A stretch of 64,000 bases of DNA from an uncultured Flavobacteriaceae bacterium (GCA_943788165.1 CALSPF010000001.1:682001-746000); one strand, 5' to 3'. Counted from the stretch's first letter, positions 20,990-30,137 are shown. The notes: generated from the letters alone by a model not told the origin. Numbers and translations: made by a program.

Positions 20990-21898
20990 TTATAAATTTA
21001 TTTTCATGCCAGTTCTAGCGATATAATACCCTTTTTTTCTTACCAGTAGACTTGCTGCACTATCGTTTTTTAGAAGAGGATTGGTATGGTTGAAATGGAT
21101 AAAATACACCTTGTTTTTTTCTTTGTCTGATAATTCCTCAAATCGCTGCATACTTTCTTTTACAAAAGGATGCGGAACTGCGTTGATGTTACGCCCAGCG
21201 AGTTCATTGCCGTCAAAAAATGTTGCATCTAAAAAGGCATAGTCTACTTTAGCGATCATGGTTTCAATGGGAGTCTTCCAACGTTCCCATTTGTCTATAT
21301 CTGGAATAAAGAGTGCGGACTTATTCGGCCCTTGAATGAGGTAGCCAACCGTTTCTGAATATTCATCGCGATGTGGCACAACAAGCGGAGTAACTTTAAT
21401 TTGCGCTGTATACTGAACAGCTCGATCAGCATAAATAGTGTTTAATTGTATATTTTCGCTGCTTACTAACTGCTCCCATGGACCATTTTCTTGTATGAAT
21501 TGGCTCATTTTTGGGAGAGTATAAATGGGAATACTTTTTCCACCCAGCGCTTCTTTTCCAAAATACATTAGACCACTGTAGTGACCAATATGTGCATGGG
21601 TAAGGAAAACACCCTTGAAACTTGAATTTCGCCCAGCCTGGTCCTCTAAATAATTCAATTGCTGAGTAATGTTTGGCGTGGCTTCAAACATATAATGAAT
21701 ATTTTCTTTACGGTCAATTAGGCCTAATGCAACAACTGCTTCTGCTTTCTGTGTCTTCCATAAATCGTTACAACATTCCTTTTTACAAGCAATTTGAGGA
21801 GCTCCAGCATCTTGTGCAGTACCAAGGACAACAATACTCACTTCTTGTGCAAAAAGTGAAGTAGAGAAAAGTAGAACGTAAAGTGTAATTTTTTTCAT
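20990..21898 (-). CDS. Exported metallo-beta-lactamase-fold hydrolase, PqqB-like
   Basis: 302 residues with a signal peptide (residues 1-17, ending LFAQ). The fold is recognised by VLGTAQDAGAPQIACKKECC near the mature N-terminus, the first metal motif THAHIGH (a variant of HxHxDH in which Asp is Gly), then PHRDEYSETVGYL, FLDATFF and HFNHTNP. These blocks resemble PqqB. No other pqq gene is present and the protein is exported, so a role in PQQ synthesis is unlikely, and substrate and metal content are open. Its stop abuts the xerD start, and DUF1330 lies 5 bp upstream, so all three form one operon. Confidence 0.82.
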   Translation of the reverse strand: MKKITLYVLLFSTSLFAQEVSIVVLGTAQDAGAPQIACKKECCNDLWKTQKAEAVVALGLIDRKENIHYMFEATPNITQQLNYLEDQAGRNSSFKGVFLTHAHIGHYSGLMYFGKEALGGKSIPIYTLPKMSQFIQENGPWEQLVSSENIQLNTIYADRAVQYTAQIKVTPLVVPHRDEYSETVGYLIQGPNKSALFIPDIDKWERWKTPIETMIAKVDYAFLDATFFDGNELAGRNINAVPHPFVKESMQRFEELSDKEKNKVYFIHFNHTNPLLKNDSAASLLVRKKGYYIARTGMKINL

Positions 21899-21903
21899 GT
21901 CAA

Positions 21904-22215
21904 CTAAAAAGGAATTTCGGCAGGAAATGAGATCGCAAGGGCACCGTCGGTCAATTCCTCAAGGCGCACTTTTTTTAATGGTGCATATTCTTCTGAAGCA
22001 TAAAAATCAAAGGCATCTTTTCCGTGGGCAAATTCAACCAAGACGGTCCAATTCCCTGTTTCTTCTCCTTCAACAACAACTCCTTTTTTTGTGGCTGAAA
22101 GCAGTTTTCCGTTGTATTTTTCAAGAATACTTAGAAAAGGAACTCCATATCGCTTAAAATAATCGTCATAATCTTTTACCTTCATTCGCCCAAAGGAGTA
22201 AACTTTTTTTGCCAT
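21904..22215 (-). CDS. DUF1330 domain-containing small protein
   Basis: 103 residues, a dimeric alpha/beta ferredoxin-like fold by family membership. Recognisable blocks are DYDDYFKRYGVP at the start and LVEFAHGKDAFDFYASEEY in the middle, typical of DUF1330. No catalytic function is established for the family. First gene of the three-gene minus-strand run with the PqqB-like hydrolase and xerD. The divergent spacer to aroQ is 92 bp. Confidence 0.8.
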   Translation of the reverse strand: MAKKVYSFGRMKVKDYDDYFKRYGVPFLSILEKYNGKLLSATKKGVVVEGEETGNWTVLVEFAHGKDAFDFYASEEYAPLKKVRLEELTDGALAISFPAEIPF

Positions 22216-22295
22216 GTTTAACGTATTTAGTTCTCGTCAAGATAATCAATATTTAGGGTTTTTACTTTAGCGAAATAAAAGTCAATTTTTTACGG

Positions 22296-22303
22296 TATTT
22301 TTG
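22296..22303 (+). promoter_or_regulatory. -7 promoter element (TATTTTTG) directly before aroQ
   Basis: An exact TAnnTTTG match ending 4 nt before the aroQ ATG at 22308, so the transcript would start at about the initiation codon. Same geometry as bamD, cmk and dnaX. Confidence 0.5.
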
Positions 22304-22307
22304 TCAG

Positions 22308-22727
22308 ATGAAGATCAGTATAATCAATGGACCAAATTTAAATCTCCTAGGCACACGTGAACCGGGGATTTATGGCAATCACTCTTTTGTGGAATATTTC
22401 GAATCGCTTAAAAAGCAATACCATTCAATTGAATTTGACTATTTTCAATCCAATATAGAAGGTGAACTCATCGATCAATTGCATGCTGTTGGCTTTTCAT
22501 CTGACGGGATTATTTTAAATGCAGCGGCCTATACACATACCTCGGTTGGTATTGGTGATGCTATTAAAACGATTGATACGGGTGTAATTGAGGTGCATAT
22601 CTCCAATACTTTCGCGCGAGAAGACTTTAGGCATACCTCCTATATTACGCCTAATGCAAAGGGTTTAATGGTTGGTTTTGGTTTAGACGTATACCGTTTG
22701 GCTGTTGAGAGTTTTCTGGCTAAGTAA
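22308..22727 (+). CDS. aroQ: Type II 3-dehydroquinate dehydratase AroQ
   Basis: 139 residues, the small dodecameric class II enzyme of the shikimate pathway, which removes water from 3-dehydroquinate. The N-terminal INGPNLNLLGTREPGIYG contains the flexible catalytic loop with the reactive Arg and Tyr. ILNAAAYTHTSVGI and EVHISNTFAREDFRHTS contain the substrate-binding Asn, His and Ser. Alone on the plus strand between two minus-strand operons. Confidence 0.96.
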   Translation: MKISIINGPNLNLLGTREPGIYGNHSFVEYFESLKKQYHSIEFDYFQSNIEGELIDQLHAVGFSSDGIILNAAAYTHTSVGIGDAIKTIDTGVIEVHISNTFAREDFRHTSYITPNAKGLMVGFGLDVYRLAVESFLAK

Positions 22728-22742
22728 TGATTTCCCTGTTTT

Positions 22743-23597
22743 TTATGAGATCAAAAATGTGTCGATTGCTTTGGCGACTTCCTCTGGAAATTCATCGCAA
22801 ATAAAGTGTCCACCATCTAGGTAAGTTATTTCAATTGGCTGCTCAAAGGCCACTTTAACATCGGTTAAAAATGCAGGGATTACGACACGGTCCAAGCGGC
22901 CATGAATGATATGACAGGGTATAGTTATTTTTTGTTTGGTGTAATTACTCCATCTTTTTCGATCGATAGACATACTCCGGTAAAGGTTTGCACCGGTTGT
23001 TATGGTTCCAGGAATTTGATAACAACGAATGTATTCTGCCAAGGCATCTTCTGGAATGGGGTGGCTTATTCCTTTACAGAAAAAACGTACCCATACATCT
23101 TCTTTCCCTGTGAGTAAAAGTTCAGGGAACTTAGGGATATTTTGAAAAAATTGGTACCAGGATGAACGGAACATTTCTTTGCTTAATTCTTCTGCTGCTT
23201 TTTTCTTTCCCACGCTATTGTTGAGAATCATCATGTTGATCAGGATCAACTTGCGAATTCGTTCGGGCTGCATCAATGCCATCTCTTGTACCACTGCCGA
23301 TCCCCAGTCATGCCCCCCTAAATAGAACTGCTCAATATTTAATGCTGCAGCCAAGGCAAAAATGTCACGGCCCAATTCATCTTTCGAATAAGCCTTTACT
23401 TCAGGTGTTCGTTCACTGTCGCCCAAGCCACGAAGGTCTGGCGCAATAATATAATAGTTCACTAAATGTTGTGCTACTGCATGCCAGCAATAACTGCTTT
23501 GCGGCCAGCCATGGACCAAGAATAGAGGAGGGTTTTCTTTTTTCCCATAAGAGCGATAGGCAAAGCTTCCCCGACTTGTTTTTATTTTTTGTTGCAT
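22743..23597 (-). CDS. Alpha/beta hydrolase, epoxide-hydrolase-like
   Basis: 284 residues. The oxyanion motif HGWPQSSYCW and nucleophile elbow GGHDWGSAV carry an Asp nucleophile, as in epoxide hydrolases and haloalkane dehalogenases rather than serine esterases. The catalytic His is in GGHFICDEFP near the C-terminus, with an acidic residue in the HGRLDRVV region. Cytosolic, no signal peptide. Last gene of the minus-strand run; the VOC gene ends 9 bp upstream. Whether it acts on an epoxide or a halide cannot be told from sequence. Confidence 0.85.
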   Translation of the reverse strand: MQQKIKTSRGSFAYRSYGKKENPPLFLVHGWPQSSYCWHAVAQHLVNYYIIAPDLRGLGDSERTPEVKAYSKDELGRDIFALAAALNIEQFYLGGHDWGSAVVQEMALMQPERIRKLILINMMILNNSVGKKKAAEELSKEMFRSSWYQFFQNIPKFPELLLTGKEDVWVRFFCKGISHPIPEDALAEYIRCYQIPGTITTGANLYRSMSIDRKRWSNYTKQKITIPCHIIHGRLDRVVIPAFLTDVKVAFEQPIEITYLDGGHFICDEFPEEVAKAIDTFLIS

Positions 23598-23606
23598 TTA
23601 ATTCAG

Positions 23607-23993
23607 TTAAAAAGAGAACGTACGATTACTTTTTTGAATATAAACCCACCTTATTCCCCCGCTATCGAGAATGTGTGCCATGAAACCATTTGGCCCTAAG
23701 GATGTTTTTGAGAGGACAATTGCGCCTCCAATAGCTTCAACCCTGTCTAGAACGGGTTGTTTGTTGTCTCCAGCACTTAGGTATACAATTGTTCCTTTAT
23801 CAGAAGGAGCGTAGTGAGGTCCCTGCATCAAACAGCCACTGCTTTGGTTTTCTGATGTGTGGGGGAAGAAGGCAGTTTTCATGCCCATGGCTTCCATGAC
23901 CTTCATTTCAATGGATAAAAGATTACTGTAAAAGGCCGCAGCGCGTTCAATGTTGGTGGTAGGTATTTCTATCCAGTGGATGGAGTTTTGCAT
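23607..23993 (-). CDS. VOC (glyoxalase/bleomycin-resistance fold) family protein
   Basis: 128 residues. Two beta-alpha-beta-beta-beta modules are visible, starting with IHWIEIPTTNIERAAAFYSN and ending with AHILDSGGIRWV, where residues at the strand ends normally bind metal. The family includes glyoxalases, dioxygenases and drug-binding proteins; this member is not assignable. It is spaced 9 bp and 18 bp from its neighbours, so it is likely cotranscribed with the hydrolase and the flavoprotein-DUF2855 gene. Confidence 0.82.
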   Translation of the reverse strand: MQNSIHWIEIPTTNIERAAAFYSNLLSIEMKVMEAMGMKTAFFPHTSENQSSGCLMQGPHYAPSDKGTIVYLSAGDNKQPVLDRVEAIGGAIVLSKTSLGPNGFMAHILDSGGIRWVYIQKSNRTFSF

Positions 23994-24011
23994 AGGATTT
24001 GGATTTTATAT

Positions 24012-26516
24012 TTACAAGGTAACAATTATTCCTTCTTTAGGAGAACGACTTCCATTACATACCTCGGGATGTACTTTTGCCAAAGCGACCAATCCGTTGA
24101 TTTCATTAAAGCTTAACCACTCTCTTGTTTTGGCTGCAGCCGATTGCATAAAGGCATTGGTTTTTTCGTCAAAAAGGGCAGGTCCCCAATCCTTAAATCG
24201 CTTTTCAATATGGGATGGGGCAAAGAAAAATTTACTTCGCTCGTTTATGATCCCATCATTTGGATTGGTTTTAGCCCAATGCGTTAGACCTACTTTGAGG
24301 GTGAAATGCATATTATCTCCGAGAAGTTGATGCAATTCGGCCAGTACTTCATTATTCCCAGACATGTCTACAATGACCGTAGGTTTTGTGGTATCAAGTT
24401 GATGCAAATCATCATAGGTTAGCACGCTATCCCAAAGTGTGAGTTTTTGCACTGTTGCAAGATTACGTGCTGAGGTAATTCCTATTGTTTTAGGAGCATT
24501 CGCATCTGCTTGTAAGGCATAGCCAAAACCAATACTTGTTTTGCTCGAAGCACTTAAGACCAGAATTTGTTCAGCACTGTGCCAATTATTGTTTTGTAAG
24601 CTATCCCAAAGACAAAATGAGGTCAGGTATAATGGGAATAAAAGGGCGCGTTCTCGATCGAATTCATTCGTATAACCGGGCTCGTTGCTTACTCTTCGGT
24701 ATAGATTGTATCCCATGGGTAAAGTGGCTCTATGTGCCGCCCCCTCAAAAAAGCGTTGGTCCTGTACTTTGATGGGTTTCATTTTTAGATGAGAAGCAGG
24801 AGGGAAGTAGCCATAAATGCGATCCCCAAGAGGGATTTCATCTGTTTTAGTTTCGACAACTTTGGCAAAGCCCCAAACAGGAATAACGCCCATCCCTTCA
24901 GCTTGTTTCCCAACGGGTGGAAAGAACTCCCAATAGCGTATGATGTCTCCCGTTGCGGCATAGGTGATGTTATTAGCGGTATAGGCAAATCGTTCAATTT
25001 TCACTAAAATCTCCCCTTCCTCTAGAGCAAGGTTTTCTGACGGAATTTCTGCGATTTGATATTTAAAAAATAGTTTCTTCTCAACTTGAAATTGTGGGTG
25101 TTTCATTTTGACCTCTGTTTTTGAGTTGAGTTCTTGAATGAATTGTTGCAGCTTCATCATGGCTGGTAAAGCATTGTTTTTTAATCGAGAAATAATTTCT
25201 TTTTTCATGGGATCTTCACGATCGGCTCCTCGAACCAAGTGACTAAAACCATCCAAGCGATTTTCGGTCATCCACTGGCGAAGGGGTTTGTCGCTGGACC
25301 AATTGAGTTGATTTAGCATAGTAGCTGCCAAGCCCCGTAACCAATCGGTGTCACGATCGGGTAGAGGCACTATGCCACATAGTTTGTTTTTTTCCTCGTT
25401 AGAACCATAATTCACTTCTACATGTGCAATAAATGCCGCGCTAAACGCGGGCTGGTATGAACGAACCGTTTGAGGGGTAATAACATCATCCTCAAAGATG
25501 GGAATAGTATTAATTTCTTTAGAAATGGGTGTCGCAGAGCAATCAACAAAAAGAGTGTTTGGCGGAAGGGTAAAGTCCCCTTGTGCGAAAGAAAGAGTGG
25601 TTTTACTGATGTGTTGAACCCTTCCCATGCGGATAATATTCTTAACTTGCCCTAAGAGTTTTAACTCTGTTTTACTCACCGTTGCGCCATGGAATTGCGA
25701 GGGTTTAACAGCCTTATCAAGGCGCATTAAAACCCCTTTCTTTTCCAAACGATCAAATAAATCCTCTAGCGAAACTGCTTCCGCTAAGGCTAAAAACTGA
25801 TTGGCTTGGTTGCCAATGGATTGTTCAAAAAAGGCTTCGGTGTTTTGTGTCGTAGCTCGATCAATGACCCAGCTATCTCGTGAAATCACCCAACTTATCT
25901 TTTCTGCCTTAACACCCTTTTCAAGAAGGTGTATTATGGCATCCATTCCTGTTTTTCCTCCGCCAATGATACAATAATGAGTAGGGGAACTTTTTAAATC
26001 AGCTAAAGCGTTAATGGGTTTAAAGTTGACATTTTTATCTCTGCTAAAGTTTGGGGTGTGGGTTGAAGGTACGCTAGTATTTAAAAGGGTTGCATTGACC
26101 AATTTCTTTTTCACCTCTACCGTAAATTCTTCTCCTGTTTCTAGGGACCGAAAGCGATGTTTACCGAGGTATTCACAGTTGGGGTAATATTGAACTCGTC
26201 CAGAAGGAAGAAATTGTTGCTCCATTATTTCGGAATAGTAGTTCATGATTTCATCCAAAGAAGATAGACTTGCATAGCCTTTGTTTGGCCCTGAGCGATC
26301 GGTTACGCCGTTGCTCAACTCTTTTGAGCTTACGCCGTAAAAAGCTGCGGGTTGATGTAAAGAAACAAAGGGGTAGGCATGGTTCCAGTGCCCTCCTGGC
26401 TTGGGATGCTTGTCGACGATTATTAGTGATGCATCACTTTCTTCAACAAGAATATCGGCAAAGGCCATTCCCATGGCGCCACTCCCAACAATAAGATAGT
26501 TTGTGGTTAATTTCAT
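24012..26516 (-). CDS. Fusion of an FAD/NAD(P)-binding oxidoreductase with a DUF2855 domain
   Basis: 834 residues in one uninterrupted frame. Residues 1-~465 are a flavoprotein of the NAD(P)-binding Rossmann superfamily: GSGAMG at 11-16 for FAD, HPKPGGHWNH for the flavin-dependent monooxygenase-like second motif, and a second dinucleotide site IIGGGKTGMD at 183-192. From about residue 471 (base ~25106 downward) the sequence is DUF2855, distantly related to medium-chain quinone reductases: AYTANNITYAATGD, GYFPPASHL and a nucleotide-fold segment after VLSASSKTS. A Met at residue 471 could allow separate translation of the second half. A Rossmann flavoenzyme and an MDR-like domain in one chain suggests sequential redox steps on one substrate, which is inference. 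Operon-like with the VOC and hydrolase genes. Confidence 0.82.
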   Translation of the reverse strand: MKLTTNYLIVGSGAMGMAFADILVEESDASLIIVDKHPKPGGHWNHAYPFVSLHQPAAFYGVSSKELSNGVTDRSGPNKGYASLSSLDEIMNYYSEIMEQQFLPSGRVQYYPNCEYLGKHRFRSLETGEEFTVEVKKKLVNATLLNTSVPSTHTPNFSRDKNVNFKPINALADLKSSPTHYCIIGGGKTGMDAIIHLLEKGVKAEKISWVISRDSWVIDRATTQNTEAFFEQSIGNQANQFLALAEAVSLEDLFDRLEKKGVLMRLDKAVKPSQFHGATVSKTELKLLGQVKNIIRMGRVQHISKTTLSFAQGDFTLPPNTLFVDCSATPISKEINTIPIFEDDVITPQTVRSYQPAFSAAFIAHVEVNYGSNEEKNKLCGIVPLPDRDTDWLRGLAATMLNQLNWSSDKPLRQWMTENRLDGFSHLVRGADREDPMKKEIISRLKNNALPAMMKLQQFIQELNSKTEVKMKHPQFQVEKKLFFKYQIAEIPSENLALEEGEILVKIERFAYTANNITYAATGDIIRYWEFFPPVGKQAEGMGVIPVWGFAKVVETKTDEIPLGDRIYGYFPPASHLKMKPIKVQDQRFFEGAAHRATLPMGYNLYRRVSNEPGYTNEFDRERALLFPLYLTSFCLWDSLQNNNWHSAEQILVLSASSKTSIGFGYALQADANAPKTIGITSARNLATVQKLTLWDSVLTYDDLHQLDTTKPTVIVDMSGNNEVLAELHQLLGDNMHFTLKVGLTHWAKTNPNDGIINERSKFFFAPSHIEKRFKDWGPALFDEKTNAFMQSAAAKTREWLSFNEINGLVALAKVHPEVCNGSRSPKEGIIVTL

Positions 26517-26548
26517 TTCTAAAAGATAAAGAAATTTACCTCTAGAAT

Positions 26549-27736
26549 TTATTCTATGGCAGTGATTTTTTTAAAACGCAATGCTGCCAAGAGGCCAATA
26601 AAAGAGAAAGCGCCCAAGAGCATGAATACGTGTTGATGTCCCGTTATACCCAGATTTACATCAAGTAAATAGCCCATTAATGGACCCATGAAAATATCGG
26701 GCGTGTAGCCAATAAGCGAGATTATGCCAACGGCTGTACCCATAATTGAATAAGGAATGTGCCCTTCCTGTATAGCCCCAAAATACAAGGAACGCAAGCC
26801 ATAGGTTCCAATTCCAGTAATAATGACAGAAAAAAGAAAGAACCCGTTTAAGGGTGCAGCCACTAGCCCCGAAGAAAACAGGGCAGTTCCAATGAGTAAA
26901 ATAATAAAACCTCGAATTAACCAAAATGCACTATTGCTTTTGTCGGCAAAATAGCCCACACTGATGCAAACAATGGGGCGAATGTACATTTGGTAGGAAC
27001 CCACCTTTGCGGCATCAACCTCATTAAAATGCATAACATCTACAGCGTAAAGGGAGAGAATGTCGGTCACTTTGTAACCAACATAAGCACACAAGACAAT
27101 TAGAATGAGCAGCCACACAGTTGGATATTGAAGCACAGTCTTTATTTTGTTCCAAGATGTTGTTTCTATGTCTTTGTGATTTTCTGTTTTATCTTCTGTC
27201 AAGAAAAAGAAAATGAGCAGTCCAACCATTGCAACGAGGGCTGTGGTAGCATAAATAACTGCTTGAAAAGCCAGCTGACGTTCTTCGAGTGATGCTGCAT
27301 TTACTTCTTTAGGTAATACGACTGAAAAAACAAATACACCAATGGCTCCAATTGAGGCGGCAACAATTCCTCTTCCTCCTTCTAAAAAACCAAAGGCCTT
27401 TCCTTGTTGTTTTTGTCCACCCCAATTTCGGGTTGCTTTAATCATGGCCGCCCAAAACAAAAAGATGGTAGAAAAACCCCAATAGCCAAACAGAATTTGC
27501 AAAGTGCTATAGCTAGGGAAGTTGGCTAAAACCAATCCGCCCCCAGCGGTTAACAGTAGGGCTATTGTCATTAATTTCCGTGCGGTAAACTTATCGGCTA
27601 GCGCACCGCCAAATAAATAGGAAAGGAAAGCTATAATGCCATAGGTTGTGAATAGCGTACCTAATTGGAAATTTGTTAATTCAAAAACGGCTAAAAAGGT
27701 TGGGCGAAAAATACGTGCCAGTACAAAGGGAAGCAA
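26549..27736 (-). CDS. MFS transporter lacking an AUG start
   Basis: 395 residues from a TTG at 27736, about 12 membrane helices, with the MFS inter-helix 2-3 motif GGALADKFTARK. The TTG start cuts helix 1 in half. The frame stays open upstream to a TAA at 27823-27821, and residues encoded just before the TTG (IFRIILLIFAGESIF) read as the missing first half of helix 1, as in related transporters. No ATG occurs in any minus-strand frame between the upstream GNAT stop and 27736, and no in-frame GTG is seen. The true start is therefore a rare codon (ATT, ATC or ATA) somewhere in 27820-27740, or the start was lost. Substrate unknown; the operon suggests a compound handled by the adjacent oxidoreductases. 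Confidence 0.8.
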   Translation of the reverse strand: MLPFVLARIFRPTFLAVFELTNFQLGTLFTTYGIIAFLSYLFGGALADKFTARKLMTIALLLTAGGGLVLANFPSYSTLQILFGYWGFSTIFLFWAAMIKATRNWGGQKQQGKAFGFLEGGRGIVAASIGAIGVFVFSVVLPKEVNAASLEERQLAFQAVIYATTALVAMVGLLIFFFLTEDKTENHKDIETTSWNKIKTVLQYPTVWLLILIVLCAYVGYKVTDILSLYAVDVMHFNEVDAAKVGSYQMYIRPIVCISVGYFADKSNSAFWLIRGFIILLIGTALFSSGLVAAPLNGFFLFSVIITGIGTYGLRSLYFGAIQEGHIPYSIMGTAVGIISLIGYTPDIFMGPLMGYLLDVNLGITGHQHVFMLLGAFSFIGLLAALRFKKITAIE

Positions 27737-27870
27737 GAATATCGATTCACCAGCAAAAATGAGCAGGATGATGCGAAATATAGAAGCGATTTTAATAGAG
27801 ATATTATTTACTTTAGATGATTAGTAAGGTAGTGAATTTCCCTCTTTGGGTCGCTCAATGGGTAGAAAAG

Positions 27871-28350
27871 CTAATCGAGTTGCGGATTGTCCATCCGCAT
27901 CATAATCAAATCCGATTGAAAACCAACTTTGTTGTAGGCCTTGATTGCACTATTGTTTTTGGCAAAAACTTCAAGCTGTATTTCGGTCAATTTACGGTCG
28001 GCTGCCCATTGCATTAACTTATTTATAATCAATTGATTGATCCCTTTCCCACGAAATTCAGGTACAGTATACATAAATCCTAAATAAGCAAATTGTGCTG
28101 CTTTTTTATAGTCTGCCGCCTGCATTACAAGTGCATAGCCCGAGGCAATCACTGTATTATCAACTATGGCAACAAGAACACATATGGAAGGATTGTCTAC
28201 ATAGCCCTTAATATTGTAATAACTAATCTTTCCTTCTTTAATAGTTGGCGTCAAAGGGCGTTCATAGGCAATCAAAGCTTGCTCAAAGTCAAGAAGAGTG
28301 GGCAAATCGTCTTGGGTAGCTTCGCGAATTAAGGGTGCTTCATGATTCAT
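27871..28350 (-). CDS. GNAT family N-acetyltransferase
   Basis: 159 residues with a standard Gcn5 fold. Strand-4/motif A is 'YLGFMYTVPEFRGKGINQLI', with the RGKG pyrophosphate-binding turn, and motif B is 'FAKNNSAIKAYNKVGF'. The acceptor substrate is unknown. It begins 3 bp after the stop of the GMC oxidoreductase gene, so it is cotranscribed with it. The downstream MFS gene begins within ~50-130 bp, depending on its start. Confidence 0.88.
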   Translation of the reverse strand: MNHEAPLIREATQDDLPTLLDFEQALIAYERPLTPTIKEGKISYYNIKGYVDNPSICVLVAIVDNTVIASGYALVMQAADYKKAAQFAYLGFMYTVPEFRGKGINQLIINKLMQWAADRKLTEIQLEVFAKNNSAIKAYNKVGFQSDLIMMRMDNPQLD

Positions 28351-28353
28351 TTT

Positions 28354-29970
28354 TTAGGAACTTAAGATCATTTCTGCTGCTTTTTCAGCAATCATGTAAA
28401 CAGGGGCATTGGTGTTACCGGAAACGATTTTTGGCATGATAGAGGCGTCGACAACCCGGAGTTTTTTAATTCCATGAACCTTCAAATTAGAATTAACCAC
28501 CGCTCTATTGTCGTTCCCCATTTTACATGTTCCAACGGGATGATAGACAGTTTCCAATGTTTTTTTGATATGCTCAATCAGTGCATTGTCATAGGTTCTG
28601 TTAAACGGAAGACCATTTTCTTTGGTGAACTTTTTTAATTCTTTTTGTTCCATGAGGTCAAAAACAATTTTCCCCCCTTTGACCAATTGATCCAAATCTT
28701 CTTTTTCTTGTAAGAAGTTGGGTTGGATAATTGGAGCTGCTTTTGGATTTGCTGAGGATAAACCCACCGTTCCACGACTTTTTGGATGCAATAAAGTGGG
28801 GAGTATCGCAAAGCCATCTGAACGTGGAAAGCTATCTAAATCATAGGCGTCATAGCCATATTTATTGCCCACCCACATGGGTGAAAAATGTAATTGAAAA
28901 TTCACCTTGCCACCTTTTTGATCTAGGTCAAAGAAGGCCATTCCTTCCAAAGGACCGCTGCAAAAGACTCCTTTTTTGTGAACGAAATAATTCCATGCGG
29001 CTTTGAGCTGTTGCAAGGGCGCAATGTAATGGTTAATGCCTTCTTGGGTTTTTGTTTGACCGCAAATGGGGTAAAACAAATGATCTTGTAGGTTTTTTCC
29101 AACTCCTTTCAATTCATGTAAGCAATCGATTCCATGTTTCTTGAGCTCTGCTGCTTCTCCAATACCTGAGAGCATTAACAATTGAGGAGAATGAAAAGCA
29201 CCAGCTGAAAGAATGATTTCTTTCTGTGCATAGGCCGTCACTGTCTTTTTGCCATGTGTATATTGAACCCCTTCAGCTTTTTTATCATTAATAATAATTT
29301 TTTCAACTTGGGCATGGGTGATTGTTGTGAGGTTTGATCGATGCATCACGGGCTTTAAAAAGGCAACTGCTCCACTGGCTCGTTTACCGTTTTTAATGGT
29401 ACTTTGAACAACACCTGCGCCCTCCTGTTTGGCTCCGTTGTAATCAGAGTTTGTTGCTATTCCTATTGCGGCACAGGCAGCTATAAAGCCTTTGACAAAC
29501 GGCGTTTGAAAAGTGGTTGGTAAGGTGACATCCAACTCGCCCTTGGTGCCGTGATACCCCTTATCTAGATGGTCAGCATCGGCATTGTTTTCTGCACGTT
29601 TAAAATAGGGAAGGATGTCTTTGTACCCCCACCCAGGATTCCCCAATGCTTCCCAATCGTCGTAGTCGGCTGCGTTTCCGCGCACGTAGGCCATGGCGTT
29701 GGTAGAACTACTACCTCCAAGGGTTTTTCCTCTTGGTAAATAAATTTTCCGTTGCAAAACATTGGCTTGTTCTTCGGTCCAAAAACCCCAATCTTCTTTA
29801 CTTTTGTGTACTTTGGTATAGGCACCGGGAATATGAATATTCATGTTTTTGTCTGGACCTCCAGCTTCAATGACTAAGACAGTGTTTTTGGGGTTTTTTG
29901 ATAATCGGTTGGCGAGTACACAGCCCGCCGAACCAGCCCCAATGATGATGTAATCGAATGTTTGTCCCAT
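28354..29970 (-). CDS. GMC family FAD-dependent oxidoreductase (choline/alcohol dehydrogenase-like)
   Basis: 538 residues, full length for the glucose-methanol-choline family. The ADP-binding motif [14 protein letters not shown] lies near residue 12, GMC signature 1 around [14 protein letters not shown], signature 2 around [17 protein letters not shown], and the active-site His in [10 protein letters not shown] near the C-terminus. These enzymes oxidise primary alcohols or choline, passing electrons to quinones or O2. No signal peptide. No betB or bet regulator adjoins it, so choline is not favoured over other alcohols. Coupled to the GNAT gene. Confidence 0.9.
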   Translation of the reverse strand: MGQTFDYIIIGAGSAGCVLANRLSKNPKNTVLVIEAGGPDKNMNIHIPGAYTKVHKSKEDWGFWTEEQANVLQRKIYLPRGKTLGGSSSTNAMAYVRGNAADYDDWEALGNPGWGYKDILPYFKRAENNADADHLDKGYHGTKGELDVTLPTTFQTPFVKGFIAACAAIGIATNSDYNGAKQEGAGVVQSTIKNGKRASGAVAFLKPVMHRSNLTTITHAQVEKIIINDKKAEGVQYTHGKKTVTAYAQKEIILSAGAFHSPQLLMLSGIGEAAELKKHGIDCLHELKGVGKNLQDHLFYPICGQTKTQEGINHYIAPLQQLKAAWNYFVHKKGVFCSGPLEGMAFFDLDQKGGKVNFQLHFSPMWVGNKYGYDAYDLDSFPRSDGFAILPTLLHPKSRGTVGLSSANPKAAPIIQPNFLQEKEDLDQLVKGGKIVFDLMEQKELKKFTKENGLPFNRTYDNALIEHIKKTLETVYHPVGTCKMGNDNRAVVNSNLKVHGIKKLRVVDASIMPKIVSGNTNAPVYMIAEKAAEMILSS

Positions 29971-30114
29971 AGAATTATGTTTAGTTATAAACGAAATGGG
30001 GAAGAAGGTATAGATAGTTTAAAATTAGCTATTTACATCTTCTTCTAAAATTAAACTTTTCTTTACAAAAAGGCATTTTTTTTACGAGTATTTTACTGCT
30101 GAAAAAAAATCTAA

Positions 30115-30127
30115 AAGGTAAAACCTT
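30115..30127 (-). terminator. Weak hairpin after the DUF1295 gene
   Basis: On the minus strand, about 10 nt after the DUF1295 stop, AAGGT-TTT-ACCTT can form a 5-bp stem and is followed by TTAG and then eight T. The stem is short and A/T-heavy. It lies in the 167-bp gap before the GMC gene and could separate two transcription units. Confidence 0.35.
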
Positions 30128-30137
30128 ACGCCAAAGC

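Noticed and set aside
27817-28332. Plus-strand ORFs opposite the GNAT gene
   Set aside because: No recognisable domain and fully antisense to a clear acetyltransferase; treated as shadows.
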